The position numbers and the translations under genes were made by a program. Shown piece by piece: positions 1 through 26,700 of a stretch of 64,000 bases of DNA (its first letter is position 1; each line of letters starts with the position of its first letter). Source of the DNA: Dipteronia dyeriana. Lineage: Eukaryota; Streptophyta; Magnoliopsida; Sapindales; Sapindaceae. The stretch spans positions 9,443,768-9,507,767 of the forward strand of contig CM065300.1 in the NCBI GenBank assembly GCA_032871835.1, written 5' to 3'. The notes below the pieces were generated by a model that saw only the letters and a program-made list of their open reading frames with translations, had not been told where the DNA came from and searched no databases.

Positions 1-260
1 CTTAAAATTATTAAAATTATAAATGTACCTATATGATAAACGGGTTAAGCGGGTCACCCGTAAACCCATATAATCGTTCCTGATATGCCCCGTATAATAA
101 ACATGTCAAATGGGTTGACCCGTTTATAAACCGAACCCGTTTACTTTCAATCCAAACCTGTTTATTGATTTCGGGTTTGTGTCGGTTTCGTGGGTCACGG
201 GTCAATTTTATTGGCTTTACTTGTATGATTTCAAAGTGCAAAGGCATTCTTATCATTGGT
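1..260. repeat. Transposon remnant rich in CGGGTT/ACCCG motifs, cut by window edge
   Basis: The first 220 bases repeat short motifs such as GGGTTGACCCGTTTATAAAC and CGGGTCA in both orientations. Such dense subterminal motifs are typical of the ends of plant non-autonomous hAT elements, and the element at 58993-59765 is built from similar CGGGTT words. No terminal inverted repeat or target duplication can be paired here because the left part lies outside the window. No gene is seen. Confidence 0.35.
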
Positions 261-844
261 TATGTGAGGGGTATTTAGTTTTGAAGTTACTGAATATATA
301 TATTTATTTATTTGATAAAGAAGTTAATGAAAATTAAGATGCAATTTAAACTATATTAAAAAAAAACACACACATATATTGATTCCATAATACATATATG
401 GAAATCATGACAGTACCAGTACCATGCCAGGGTTGATAGGGTCCCTGTCATTTTCGTTTGTTTGTTTGTTTGTTTTTGCAATATTTCCATTTACATGTTT
501 GTCCCTGACAGCCTACACCAGCATTAATTAAAAAAATTAGGATTTTGTGTTGAATAAGACAAATGTGTATATAGACAAGTTTAGTAACTTAAACATGGAC
601 CATAGTGATTGAAACTACTGTAGAACTGGTTTGCCTCTCATTTCTTATCTCTAGGTAGGACCATAATAAGTCCACCAGTTCATGTTCTTGTGCTGCTCCT
701 CCGAGACATTTTCAAGTACATAGCTTATTTAATGATTTTCTCCTCCCATAACAGAAACACAACTGTACATGCATGTGTACACATCTTTTTTATTTTATTT
801 TTTTTCATCGATCATGCAATCGAAGATATATTATAGTCCAGTTT

Positions 845-1515
845 GATATTATTGTGCCGTGGAGAGAAGTGCTTTCAAAATTTCTGTGGGGAGAATTGCT
901 TTTGGAATTACCGTGGGAAGAATCAGCTGAGTGTTTGGTAAACTGATTTTCAAAAGTGCTATGAGAACTAAAAGCAATTTCAATGTGTTTGGTAAACTGA
1001 AATAAAAAGTGTTATGAGCGTGTAAAATTACTAAAATGACATAAACATCTAAATGATACTAATGTGTTATACTTTTACATTTTTGTTGTTTATTTGTGTT
1101 TAGTGTTAAGTGTTATATAATTATGGTACTCTATTGAATTAATTAGCCCTATTTCTTATTCTACTTTATTTAATTAATTAGCTTCATTTATTTATTTATT
1201 TATTTTATTATACTTTATTTATTTATTTCATTTTTATTATACTTTATTGAATTAATTATCCCATTTTTTTATACAGTTATGGCAACATTTTTTTTATACA
1301 TAAATATAAGTCAATTTTTTTTGTTAAATTTCGTTAAAGGCAAGGATAAAGTTGGAAAGTTAGTAAAATTTCATTTAATATCACTGTAGCGCGTTTTCTA
1401 AAAACAAAAACCAAAATCTAAAAACATGTATTTGTAGCTTCTCAAAAACTCAGTTAGGAGAAGTTAAAAGTTACCAAAAGCACTTCCCCACGATTTTACC
1501 AAACACCTTGTTTTA
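845..1515. mobile_element. MITE-like palindromic element
   Basis: Both ends carry the same words in opposite orientation. The left side has GAAGTGCTTT and GTGTTTGGTAAAC, and the right side has CCAAAAGCACTTCCCCACG and TTTTACCAAACACC. The middle is very AT-rich, with runs of ATTT. This is the usual look of a small non-autonomous DNA transposon in dicots. Exact ends and the target duplication could not be fixed. Confidence 0.45.
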
Positions 1516-2369
1516 GGTCCATAATCAATTTTGATCTAAAAAGCCGCTAGAGAAACAATACCAATCTGAGTCTAATTTCATTGTTGGAATAAAATGTTTA
1601 ATTTTGTATAATTATACTTTAAAACAAGAGAAAAAGAAAAAGAAAAAAAAGGAAGATAGGATAGGATTGTGTGCAAATAAGCAAAAATGACGAGAATTAT
1701 TGAGTGGTCCAATTCAATAATCTTTGCAAAGTGAAAGGGATTCAGGGAAAGGAACCAACGGTTGGCGTTTCCTGGAGCACGTGCAGGCTCTTGTCCAAAG
1801 TTTTTTTTTTCCCTTGAAACTTCCACCAAAGTTTTACTTCCACGTTTTTTTTATTTAATAAATTGCTGTCATATTCGACCTCACACGTGGGAAGAGAGTT
1901 TTACATATATCGTATTTTCGGATTCACCTCTTATCAACACACACCTTATCTTATATTATTTTAGTGCTCACTCAACCCCTTTCAAGTTGCAAGATTTATA
2001 TAAATAAAATAATATGAACGGGTTTCTCGTAGATTCAAATCATGTACAAATTCTAGTAGGTCGAAAAATACTTTAGTCTGATTTCTTAAGTACTAATTCA
2101 TAGGGTTAAATGAAATTCAGATATTCAAATTGGGATATTATTCAGTTCTTGATTATATGATATATATATATATATATATATCATTTCGCTTGTCACATGT
2201 CATCTTGTCATCAAACTGGTAGTTGAAATGTGATCATGATTGAAAGATACGATCTATTATTACTCTACTGATTAAGTAAACATGTGTAATAAACAACACA
2301 TTAAATCCTTGACCTTTGAACCTCACCCAATGAGGGTAATTTCATATCACTACTAACACAATTCATAAT

Positions 2370-2632
2370 TGGGTCCGTCTCACCCATATGGATATGAAGA
2401 ATCTAGATCATCTCCTTATATTTTTTATCTCTACCTTTATAATTTATTGATATGTGTTTAATATAAAAAATTAATAGTCTTAATTATTTTTATTAATTAA
2501 TAAAACTTATTAATTAATAAATTTTATATAATTAAAATATAGAATTAATCTAGACCATTAATTTATGTGAGGACAACGTAAAAACTATATTAGGTAAAAA
2601 GAAAATCCAAATTTCATTATGAGACGGACCCA
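2370..2632. mobile_element. MITE with TGGGTCCGTCTCA ends
   Basis: The left end reads TGGGTCCGTCTCACCC. The right end, read on the other strand, begins TGGGTCCGTCTCATAATG, so the first 13 bases are identical. The inside is AT-rich and non-coding. The same GGGTCCGTCTC word occurs near 23274, which suggests a family. No clean target duplication was seen. Confidence 0.5.
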
Positions 2633-3288
2633 TAAAAGATTTTCTCAAGTAACAAGAAGACTTTAAATACTTGGTGGAATAGTGGGGCATTAAGAATCAC
2701 TAACATAGTTTTGCACAATATGACAATAATTCCTTTCTAACCCGATGAGAGAGTAGCAACAAATTATCAAAATGTAAATGATTTTTAATAAATATACCAA
2801 ATATTTTTTTAATTAAAATTTATAAAAACAATTGATTGTTATTTTTTACACGTACCGAAAAATAACTCCATGGACATATACTCGAGCCATAAGTGTACAG
2901 TACATCCAACATACCTAACAGTCAGTAATATTAATGTTTTAAAAATAAAACAGATTTCTCATTTGTAGTGTGCAGTGAAATGAAAAGTTGGTTGAGTCCA
3001 GATGAGAATCTGTTGCTCCAAATACCAATAATATCTCATAAATTTGAAAACCAAATAATTAAAAAAAAAGCGCTAAGTCTTTTTAACAAGTCTTCCTTTC
3101 TATTCTCTACTTATAAGTTATAACTCCATTTTTTTTCTTCTAATTTTTAATTTTCTCTCTGAAAACAACAAACAAACTATTTAAAAAAATAAATAAAAAA
3201 AATTCAAGATCAAACTTGTTTCTCTCACAAACATAAAATCAAACACTGGGCTGCTCTTTACAGTGTAGAGTAGTAGTGATCGAGAGAG

Positions 3289-17506
<14,218 letters not shown>

Positions 17507-18799
17507 AATGTATCTTATGTTATTCCATCCTTCTCGCTCCCTGTATCCCTTTTTATTGTTGCAGGGGCACAATTGTTGATGTCTTGTATGAATAGGAGGA
17601 AGCTCCACTTGGTAGAAGGATTCTCTACAATTTATAACAGGAGAATGAGGAATTCAAGCTGTAAATTTCATAGAAAAACACCAGATTCTTATAGTTTTTG
17701 TAATAAATATGGTGGATGCAAGAAGAACTGGTGTAAATTTCTGTATCTCTTCTTGTTTTATTATTCTAATATCATTGATCAAGTAGGACATTAATCCAAG
17801 CAACGCTTTATATTTATTTATGTGGGCATGAGAAACTTATCGTTAGAAATTTTATATTGTTAACTTTTATAGACATTTAAATTATAATTAATTACTTTTC
17901 TTCTAAAATATCATGTTGCATTATATATATATATATATGATTTTACATTATATATTGATTGTATTAAATTTTAATGCGTAGTTCAAATCGTGCCACAATA
18001 TTCCTTCAAAAATAAATAAACAAATAAATAAATAACGCATTCATTAAATCAGTATTCTATTAGATAAAATTCAATAGTTCAAAGCAAAGAAAATGAAGAT
18101 TGCACATGCATTTTCCCTTCACCCATGTGATAGTATTTTGGGAGTTGTATTTAGGATGGTGCTTGCTGCCTGTAGAGGCTCATCTAGATAATCGATGAAA
18201 CACTGTAACCCAATTGATGCTATTTTTTTTTATATACACAAAAAAAGAAAAACAAATAAAAATTTATATGATGAGATGAGTCGGTCCGGCAATATACCAT
18301 TCACACTTGGGGTATGAATTCGAATTTTCTCCTTCTAATTTTTTTTTTTAATTTATGTAATAAGTTACAATTATCACGTTTAGTATAATATTATTATTAA
18401 CTTGAAAGTTAAACATGAAAAAATCAAAAATCAAAAATAGATTTTCAATATTTGTATTCTTAGTAAATTTTATTAATTAATAATAAAAAAACAAATTGAA
18501 CACACTCATTACATGCGCATTAGAGTATAAGATAAAATTGATTAAAAAAAATTAAAAGTAATTAATTAATGGAGAGCTAAAAAGAAATTGGAGTTTAACC
18601 TAAAAACAAGTAAACAACAGAGACTAGCGAGGGAGGACGAGAGAAGCAATCACTGTCATTCAATTCATATACCAAACCCACTAAAAAGTTAAACAAAACA
18701 AACATTTATTAGCGCAAACCCAAACCCAACCCCACAACATCTCCGGCACAGGAACAGAAAACCTCAATATCTCTTGGAATTCACCGGTGAGCAACAACC
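17507..18799. other. Intergenic: channel 3' UTR and EFG1 promoter region
   Basis: The first 300 bases are likely the 3' UTR of the channel gene. The rest is AT-rich, with a TA run at about 17918-17938 and a SINE-like stretch at 18265-18335 (GATGAGTCGGTCCGGCA, then TTCGAATTTTCTCC). The final 100 bases before 18800 are C- and A-rich, typical of a plant 5' UTR. No coding region is seen. Confidence 0.5.
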
Positions 18800-21700
18800 A
18801 TGGCCCACGGCGGCTACGGCAAGCGCCGAGTCGCGGAGCACACTCCCGTTAATCGCCGATCGAAAGCCCTTGGAGTCGAGAAGAAGCCCAAACCCAAGCC
18901 TAAATCTGTCTCGCTCAAGAACCAGATTCGATCCATTGAACGCATGCTCCGCAAGGTACACAACTTGCTCTCTGATTCTTAAATACGATTATAACGAGGT
19001 TTGATTAATTGGAGAATACATTGTGTAGCTGTAGCTGTACATGTTATTGTGTGCTGTTAACTGTTTTTTTTTTTTTGCTCGTATGTTTTGCTGTTGCTCT
19101 GTGGGTTGTATTGCTTTCATTTTTAGTTTGTGGAAGTATTGCCTGACTAGCATATTGTTTTTGAAGGAACTTCCATCGGATGTTAGAGAGGCTCAAGAGA
19201 AGAAGTTAGCAGAGCTGAAGAAGCAGCAGGATATTCATACCCGTCTGGCTGTGGAACGCAAGGTTTTCTTGCGCGGCCGGAAGATTAAGTTTTTCGGTAA
19301 ATATTGTTTCTTCTCTTTGCTACATTTTTGTGAATAGATATATTTTTTAATCATTTAATTTGCATTTGGAAATTTGACGGTTGACATTTGTAGAGAGGAG
19401 AAAGGTCGAAAGAAGAATTAGACGTTTGGAGAAACTGCAACGTACCTCATCGGGTCAAACACAGGATGCTGAGACTGCTGAGCAGCTTTCCAAACTGAAG
19501 GAAGATCTTGAATATGTTAGGGTAAGCTACATATGTGCTATTTGTAAATATTAGTACTCAAGTTATGGCCGTTCATCGTTTGGTGCTATTTGTAAATATT
19601 ATTGTTGTCATAAACCTATGTCTTCTTGGGATATGGCTGTTACTGGATTTTGTTAACGGCCCTGCATGTTTGATGCAGATACTGTGTTTTTTTTTTATAT
19701 ATATTAAGATATACTCATATACTTATGCATATGTATATACATGCATAATGTAAACTAGTCTGATATTCAGAACTATAATTGTTTTATCTGAATTGCAGTT
19801 CTTTCCCAAGACTGAGAAATATGTATCTTTATTTACTGGAGGTGATGATTCAGACATGGTTGATAGGAGAAATAAACTGCGAAAGCAGATTAAAGCCAAC
19901 TTAATCGCTGCTGCTGGCAGTGGGAAGGATTTGGAAGGTATCTTCTTTATGCAACTTACACCAACGCTTTGCCACATAACAATATGAGAGTTGACTTATA
20001 TTATTGTTTACTGCTAACCAACACAATTTACATGCCTTGAGATTTGAGTATGGTAGAAACATTAATTGGTGGATGCAATTCGCTCTTAAAATCTAGATTC
20101 CTCATACTTAACCTAGCTTGAACCAAGAAATCCCTCAAATTTCCCATACTGATGTAAGAGTTGACTTATATAATTATATGAGAAATATCATTATACATGC
20201 CCACCTATTTGTTGAACATGCGTCACAGATTACTTTTCTACAAGATGGTTGTTTGTCACTCTGTTGGGAATCAAGCTTTAAAGCATAATCAAGTAGGTGA
20301 ATGCCCAACCAGAGTATAACAACAAAATATGGGAACTCTCTCTCGCTCTCTCATGTAGGTTTGGCTGTACACTTAACTAATGAATCCTTTATGACTCAGA
20401 CACCAAACTAAATTGGGTAACAGAAGTTACATAACATAAACATACCTGTTTACCATTTTAGGAAACTTGATTGCAAAGCTTAAGCTATAGTTAGAGTAAC
20501 TATTAGAGAATAAGTAGTCATAGCTCATTATCTTAGTGAGGTTGGATACAATAGCATTCTCTGAGGGCTTTGTTGTTGATGTAAATTATTGTAATGTTCA
20601 GATGTTGATTGTATTTCTTTGGACTTTTTTCAACAGAGACAGGAAGCGAGGATGATGGACTTTTGGATTTGAGTGATGATGATTTCTTTTTAGATGGAAG
20701 CTCTAGTGATGAAGCGGATGCTGATGATGAATGGACAGACAAAAGTACCAGGTATTTGTGAGTGTTTATGCAACTGCTGAGTTCATTTCTAGTTTTGAGA
20801 GAGTTGCTCTATGATGTCTAGATCCAGGGGCTGCATTAGTCCCTGATTTCCTATGTTTTAATAAAACATTTTGCTTTGAAGTTACCAAGAGTGATGCGGA
20901 TTGAAATACCTTTATATTGACATCTGCCATCATAATATTCGTGATGCTGTAATTAGCAGTCAGCATGTTCCTGCATTGCTTTAGTTGAACACCTATGATG
21001 CAAGCTTCCTGCTGTACAATTGTTGGAGAATTATTATTAACCTTTTGATGTGTATCTGAAGTATATTTATCATTTTGTTTTCAGGGAACAGGCTTCTAGT
21101 GCTTCCGGCAAAGCAGCATCTGGCATGTCAAGTGATGAAAGGAATCAGGTTCACGTCTTCTGTGAATATTTTACCACAATAATAATAAAATACATAATGA
21201 AACTGATGTTTAATCATGTTTCTCTTTTCCCACTCGTCTATACAGAGACTGAATTCTGCTAGAGCTTTAATGCCTCCTCCTCGGCCATCAACCAAAATGT
21301 TTTCAAGTTCAAGACATGCTCAATCAAAGCTTGGATCTTCATCTAGCAAAAATCTATCAATACGGAATGCTGAAATGTCTACATCGAGCAACACATCTAA
21401 TAGCAGAAGTTGGCCTTCCTTCAGAGCAGGGACTCCTTCAAATCCAAGAACGGGGAGTTCTTCAAATCCAAGAACAGGGAACAGTAGTAATCTAAGTTCA
21501 AATTCTGATGCTCACAAACCCCGAAGAAAGAGGAGGCCAAAGAAGAAAAAACAGCAGGTTACTCACTAGTTAAAGATTTAATTGGTTTTATATTCTATAA
21601 TCTATTTCTTTCCCTGTAATGGTTGTTGAAACATTGTTTGCTCTTCGCTTTTTCCCTGGTAGGATCTTGGATCTAATGCTAGAGTACATGTAGGTTGGAT

Positions 21701-21829
21701 GGTAAAAAGAAATCAGCTAAATAGTTTACTTTTATGTAACAGCGTTCATTGCATCGTGATTTCTTTAAACGATTATTAACATTAGTATGAACAGAACATA
21801 ATATTTCTCCTTCCTTGTTGCAGTCGTGA
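18800..21829 (+). CDS. EFG1-like rRNA-processing protein
   Basis: A small, basic nucleolar-type protein of the EFG1 family, which in yeast helps process 18S rRNA precursors in the early small-subunit processome. Exons by eye: 18800-18955, 19167-19296, 19394-19521, 19799-19937, 20637-20751, 21085-21148, 21246-21557 and a last piece. The joined reading gives about 348-349 aa with consistent phases. The EFG1 core spans residues 38-170: SLKNQIRSIERMLRK, a coiled-coil-like ELPSDVREAQEKKLAELKKQ, RKIKFFERRKVERRIRRLEK and FFPKTEKYVSLF. An acidic stretch (SDDDFFLDGSSSDEADADDE), a Ser-rich linker with a repeated SNPRTG and a Lys/Arg-rich tail (PRRKRRPKKKKQQ) follow. The start ATG has a good plant context (ACCATGGC). 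The C-terminal exon is uncertain: the stop may be reached by read-through at 21569 or by splicing to 21824-21829. Confidence 0.88.
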
Positions 21830-23297
21830 GATTATATCGAAATCAACATTGTTTGTAATCTGGCCAAGCAGCCATAGCCAACTGAATCAGCTCGTTGTGA
21901 GATATTCATGCAGTCTTCTCACAGTTATGTTTTAACCATCAAAGGCTTGATGCTCTTACTTTTTATTTTGTAACATTTATTTCTTTTGTGGAATCTAAAC
22001 ATTTTTCATTATGGTTACCCAACACCATGTTTGTTACTTATCGGGACTAGAGAGGTTTATATCTGTTTGAAAAAACTATGAATGAGAGACCATGTAATTT
22101 TTTTGCCCACCTAATGACAACGCTTCTTGTAATAAGATTAGATATGACTGGCTGAAAGAAAGGTAAAATAATAAAAAAAAAAGTCATACATATGACGGTT
22201 TTTTACTCGGCGGACACAGTGAAATGTGAAATCGCCCTGTGGAAGTTGATGAGTAAAACACAATGGCATACTTAAATAGAGGTTATATGACTTATTGGTA
22301 TGTTAAGATTCTTAGGAATTGTATACCAACAATTCAAATGACCTCTGCAAAAGAGTGGATAAACCATGGATTTGTTGTATGCTTAAAACTCAGACCGATC
22401 GTACTTGATAAACCCTGGCTTTGTTGTATGAATCATTTAATAATAGTAAAGGTAATGTCTGCAAAAGAGTTGCATCTATGACTAGGTGCAATGGGCAACA
22501 GTAAAAAGTCAATATATTGTATTTAAAAATCATAAAAGCGAAAAATAAAAGAAATATTTTCAGTAATCAAGTAAAAATGTGACTATATTATTCTTAATTC
22601 TTGAGACCTTACTAAAAATTTCGGTTACATTAAATATCACATGATCATATGAAAAATTTCAGATCTAATCATGGAGAATTATTATATATGTGGGTATAGA
22701 TTATGAATAAGCATCAAAGTGTATACAGACCGGATCAAAACAATTAAATCTAATGCCCACATTCAAGACATTGCTTTCGGCTCGAATCGATATAAAAAAG
22801 TCTACCCTTGATATTAAAACTAATTATATTTATATGCAAAGTTTGTTTAGAATTGCACTTATATCACCTACCATTAATATAATTTATTTCATATTTCTTT
22901 TAACTTAAAATCAAAAGTCAATAATAAAAATTACAAACAATCAATCATAATTGACAAAAGTATTATTTTATGTTTATTTTACATATAGTAAATTTTAATA
23001 ATATATAGAATCCATTTAAAAACAAGATATATATTAACAAACAAATCAATGTGAGGGTCTATGAATCATTAATTAAACATTCAATTACATTGATTAAACA
23101 ATTTAATGTATGGGTTTGTGGGCCACTAATTAAATATTATAATATATTGACTAAATAAAAATAGATAAATCTAACGATTGATAGCTAATGAATTGAATGT
23201 ATACCACTAATGTATATTGAGAATATATTTTTTTGTAAATATACTTTAGTAAGGTCTGTAAATATTTCCTGGGTCCGTCTCTGTATATATAATATAT

Positions 23298-23487
23298 AGG
23301 ATCAGGTTAAACCAACTTAAATTTATGATTTAAAACTTTGACTTCAATATCTTAACCACCCATATACTCTTAATTTAAGAGTTGTAAATGCATCAAATCT
23401 CAACCATTAGATTAAGAGCACGTGAGTGATTGAGATATTAAAATCAAAATTTTAAGTAACAAATTTAAATTGATTTAATCTGAACAT
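23298..23487. mobile_element. Palindromic MITE with about 80-base inverted arms
   Basis: The left arm (GATCAGGTTAAACCAACTTA and onwards) and the reverse complement of the right arm (TTCAGATTAAATCAATTTAA and onwards) align over roughly 80 bases, with both reaching the word CTCTTAAT. The structure is a near-complete hairpin of about 190 bases. It is non-coding. Confidence 0.6.
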
Positions 23488-23666
23488 ATATTATTATTAT
23501 TATTATTATTATTTCCAATTCATCTTTATCTTTTTCTTTTGTTGCATTATAATTAATTAAAATTTTGCAGGTACCACCGTAACAATGAATTAATCCTTTA
23601 ATTAACGCCCTAGCCAAAGTTGATTAATATTAAAATATAATATCCTAAATGAGAAAAAGAAGTGTG

Positions 23667-23716
23667 GACAAGTGAGTCCGGCTAAGAGGCAGACAAGTGA
23701 GTCCGGCGAAAGAGGC
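23667..23716 (+). repeat. 25-bp tandem repeat upstream of the MNS4-like gene
   Basis: GACAAGTGAGTCCGGC occurs twice with a 25-base period, about 65-115 bases before the start codon. It could sit in the 5' UTR or core promoter. Any regulatory role is speculative. Confidence 0.8.
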
Positions 23717-23781
23717 AAAGACAAAACCCGAAAGCAGATGATGTTATAGCACCACAATCACAATACACGAAATCTTTGGTT

Positions 23782-26700
23782 ATGGAACCTTTCACACAAT
23801 CACTTCACTTCCTGTTCTTCCTCCTTATATTATTACTTCCAAACATTCTCGTATACAGAACTCTCGCAGATGGCGTCACCACAGACGAAGCTAGACAACT
23901 CAGAGACGAGGTAAAAAAATAAAAAACAACACAACCCCATTAATCTTTTATGAATTTTAGTTCTCTCTTTAAATCTCTTGTTTTAGTCATATCTTACTGA
24001 CCCCTCCATTGGATATGTACGCTGTGAAATCGTGATAATTGATTGATCAATTTGTGAAGTTGTTGATATTTATCATTTTAACTCTGTTTGGTAGTGGGAT
24101 TGTGAAATGGAATTTAATCATGAATCCCATTTTATTGCAATATTTTTTTGACATTTTGAATAGCTAAGACGAGTTTTCATTAACAGATTGATCGTGTCCT
24201 TGTTGCTATCGTTTTTGTCTGAGTAATTTGTTTGAATGTCATTTTGCTTAACATTTTCAATTCAAAAGAAGTGGCCGATCTATAGTTTGGAAGACAGTTG
24301 GCCTTTCACTTTGATAGAGGTTGATACATTATTGCTAAATTTCCTTGCTGTTCATAAATAGTTGAGACGGCCAGGACTGTTTTCATATACGTAATATTTG
24401 AACTTTTAGGATCATGACTCATGAGCGTCCGTTTGAGTTTTATTATTTTTTCTTTTCTTTTCGAATATAATGTACATTTTTTTTTTTGTGCTTAGGTTCG
24501 AGAAATGTTCTATCATGCCTTTGATGGGTATATGGAACATGCTTTTCCACTCGATGAATTAAGACCTTTATCATGTGGAGGAGAGGATTCGCTTGGTGGT
24601 TATGCTTTAACTCTGGTTAGATGAAATCCTTCATATTTTAATTTCTTCTTACATTCATCACAACTATTGTTTTAAAGTGTTTGTTGCCATCATGCCTTTG
24701 TCACAGATTGACTCCTTAGACACATTGGCTTTACTCGGTGACCGAGAACGCTTCGCTTCCTCAGTTGAATGGATTGGTAAAAATATTCAGTTTGATATAG
24801 TGAGTAATGCACTTTTTGACATTGATGTTTAGAACCTTTGGGGTTACTTTTATTGGTTTTAATAATTTTGTGGGCATCATTGGTTTGAGCATCAAACCTA
24901 TGTGATATAAATAGGTTGGTCCTCCATTTGAACTTCAGGAAAACCGTCAAACTAAATAGTCCTACAATGTGATTTGGTCTTCACTTGAGTAATAAAATTC
25001 TGATTTTTTTGACAGTCTGTATTCATGTGCTATGCAAATGGTCTTATTACATATTGAAGGATAAGATGGCTAATGTTCCAATCCTGAGGGGTTAGTTGAA
25101 CAGTTGAGTCTATTGTTTGTTCCCGTAAGGTATGGGGTTTGATTCATCAATGCCACCTACTTGGTTAAATTCCACGAGGTTTTTGTTTACCAAAGATTGT
25201 AGGGTTCCAATTTCAAACTTAAGTTGTGGAGCAAGTTTGGGGATTTGTATTATTACCAGAGAAAATAATAATAATAATAATAACTGGCTTATACTTCACA
25301 ATCTGATACAATAAGTCATTAATGATTGAGATTTCGGGTTTCTTTTTCCTTGTTCCTCTTGGAAGTTTGAATTATTTTCATGTTTTGAGCCTGTTTGGTT
25401 GTGCCATGGAATTTAAGTGCCACACAGCATCTGAGGCACACAATCTTGACTGAGGGCAACACACAAAAAAAAAAAACAGAGAGAGAAAGAGAGAATGGTA
25501 ATTGTAAGATATCATGTAATGGTGGTTGCCACTCTTGCACTTCCTGATTTGTATTGATGGTTTATTTCCCAAATTTATATGCAAAACTCAATAAAGCTAC
25601 TCTATTCTACGTGAATGTCCAATGGGTTCTAACTTTGTTTTCTCTATCTTTTTGTTGAAATCTGATTTTGCTTTACCGAGTTGTTAGTTTACATTCTACT
25701 TTCTTTCCTGTGTAATGTTGGTTCTTCAATAAATTGAAATTTTGTTTTACATAATGTCGGTTATCAGTTATCACAAAACAGATCTGCCAATCTAAACTTT
25801 GTAGTTTCTTATCATATGCAGAATAAAACAGTATCCGTGTTCGAGACTACTATCCGGGTGCTTGGAGGTTTACTTTCAGCACATCTTATTGCAAGTGATT
25901 ATGCTACGGTATCATTTTTACTTCTATCAATGCTTTCTCATGGCATTTATTTTTAGAATGAATGGAGTTTTAAGCTGTGTACACCATCTAAAGGGTTTTC
26001 ATTTGCTTACTCTCTTACATTTTTTATATTGCAGGGCATGAAAATCCCTTCCTATGACAATCAGTTACTTAACTTAGCTGAGGATCTAGCTCGGAGATTG
26101 TTACCAGCGTTTGACACTCCTACAGGTGCACATTTTGGATAATTTCTCCTTCGATATATATAATAAGTTTATGCAAGTTGTCACTCAATTTTGCTGCAAG
26201 TCTTGCATTTTATTCATACCTTATAACTTTTTGTAAGTCAAAGGATAGAATAATCTCCATTTGCAGAGCATTTATGACAATACATCCGTTGTTTAAAAGT
26301 AGGCCTAAGTATAGAGTGTTGTAAGTGGGCTGCAGATGGGTGTTTGAACTTTGGTTGAACATAATTTACTTCTAATTTTGGTCTTTATATCATTGTAGAA
26401 AGCATTTTGTTGCTATACAACCCTTAGCAGATTTGACCTTCTCCATTGAAGATCAATCTGTGTCTCCCTGTCTATGTCTCTCTGTGACATATATAGGACA
26501 TTTTAAAAGCTTGCATTCCTAGAGTGTGCTACTTTATTGTGACTGTTTTGAACAAATGTATTCAGGAATTCCATTTGGATCTGTCAATCTTTTGCATGGA
26601 GTTGATGAACATGAAAACAAGGCAAAGTCTCTCTATTCTCCCTCATTAAGTGCAAATTTTATTCTCTCCTGTAAGACTCATGCATGTCTCACCAATCCCT

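Larger units (their letters stand above)
261..3288. other. Intergenic region upstream of the POLLUX-like channel gene
   Basis: AT-rich sequence without a believable coding region. It contains two MITE-like elements (845-1515 and 2370-2632, listed separately) and a short TA microsatellite near 2159-2180. The last 200 bases before 3289 are pyrimidine- and A-rich and probably hold the promoter and 5' UTR of the channel gene. I see no clear TATA box to commit to. Confidence 0.5.
21830..23781. other. Intergenic between EFG1-like and MNS4-like genes
   Basis: AT-rich, with no credible coding sequence. The first 300 bases are probably 3' UTR of the EFG1-like gene. A possible MITE runs from about 22590 to 23285, where GACCTTACTAAA occurs near both ends in inverted orientation. 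A clear palindromic MITE lies at 23298-23487, followed by an ATT microsatellite (about 23490-23513). The MNS4 promoter-proximal region contains a 25-base tandem duplication at 23667-23716. Confidence 0.5.
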
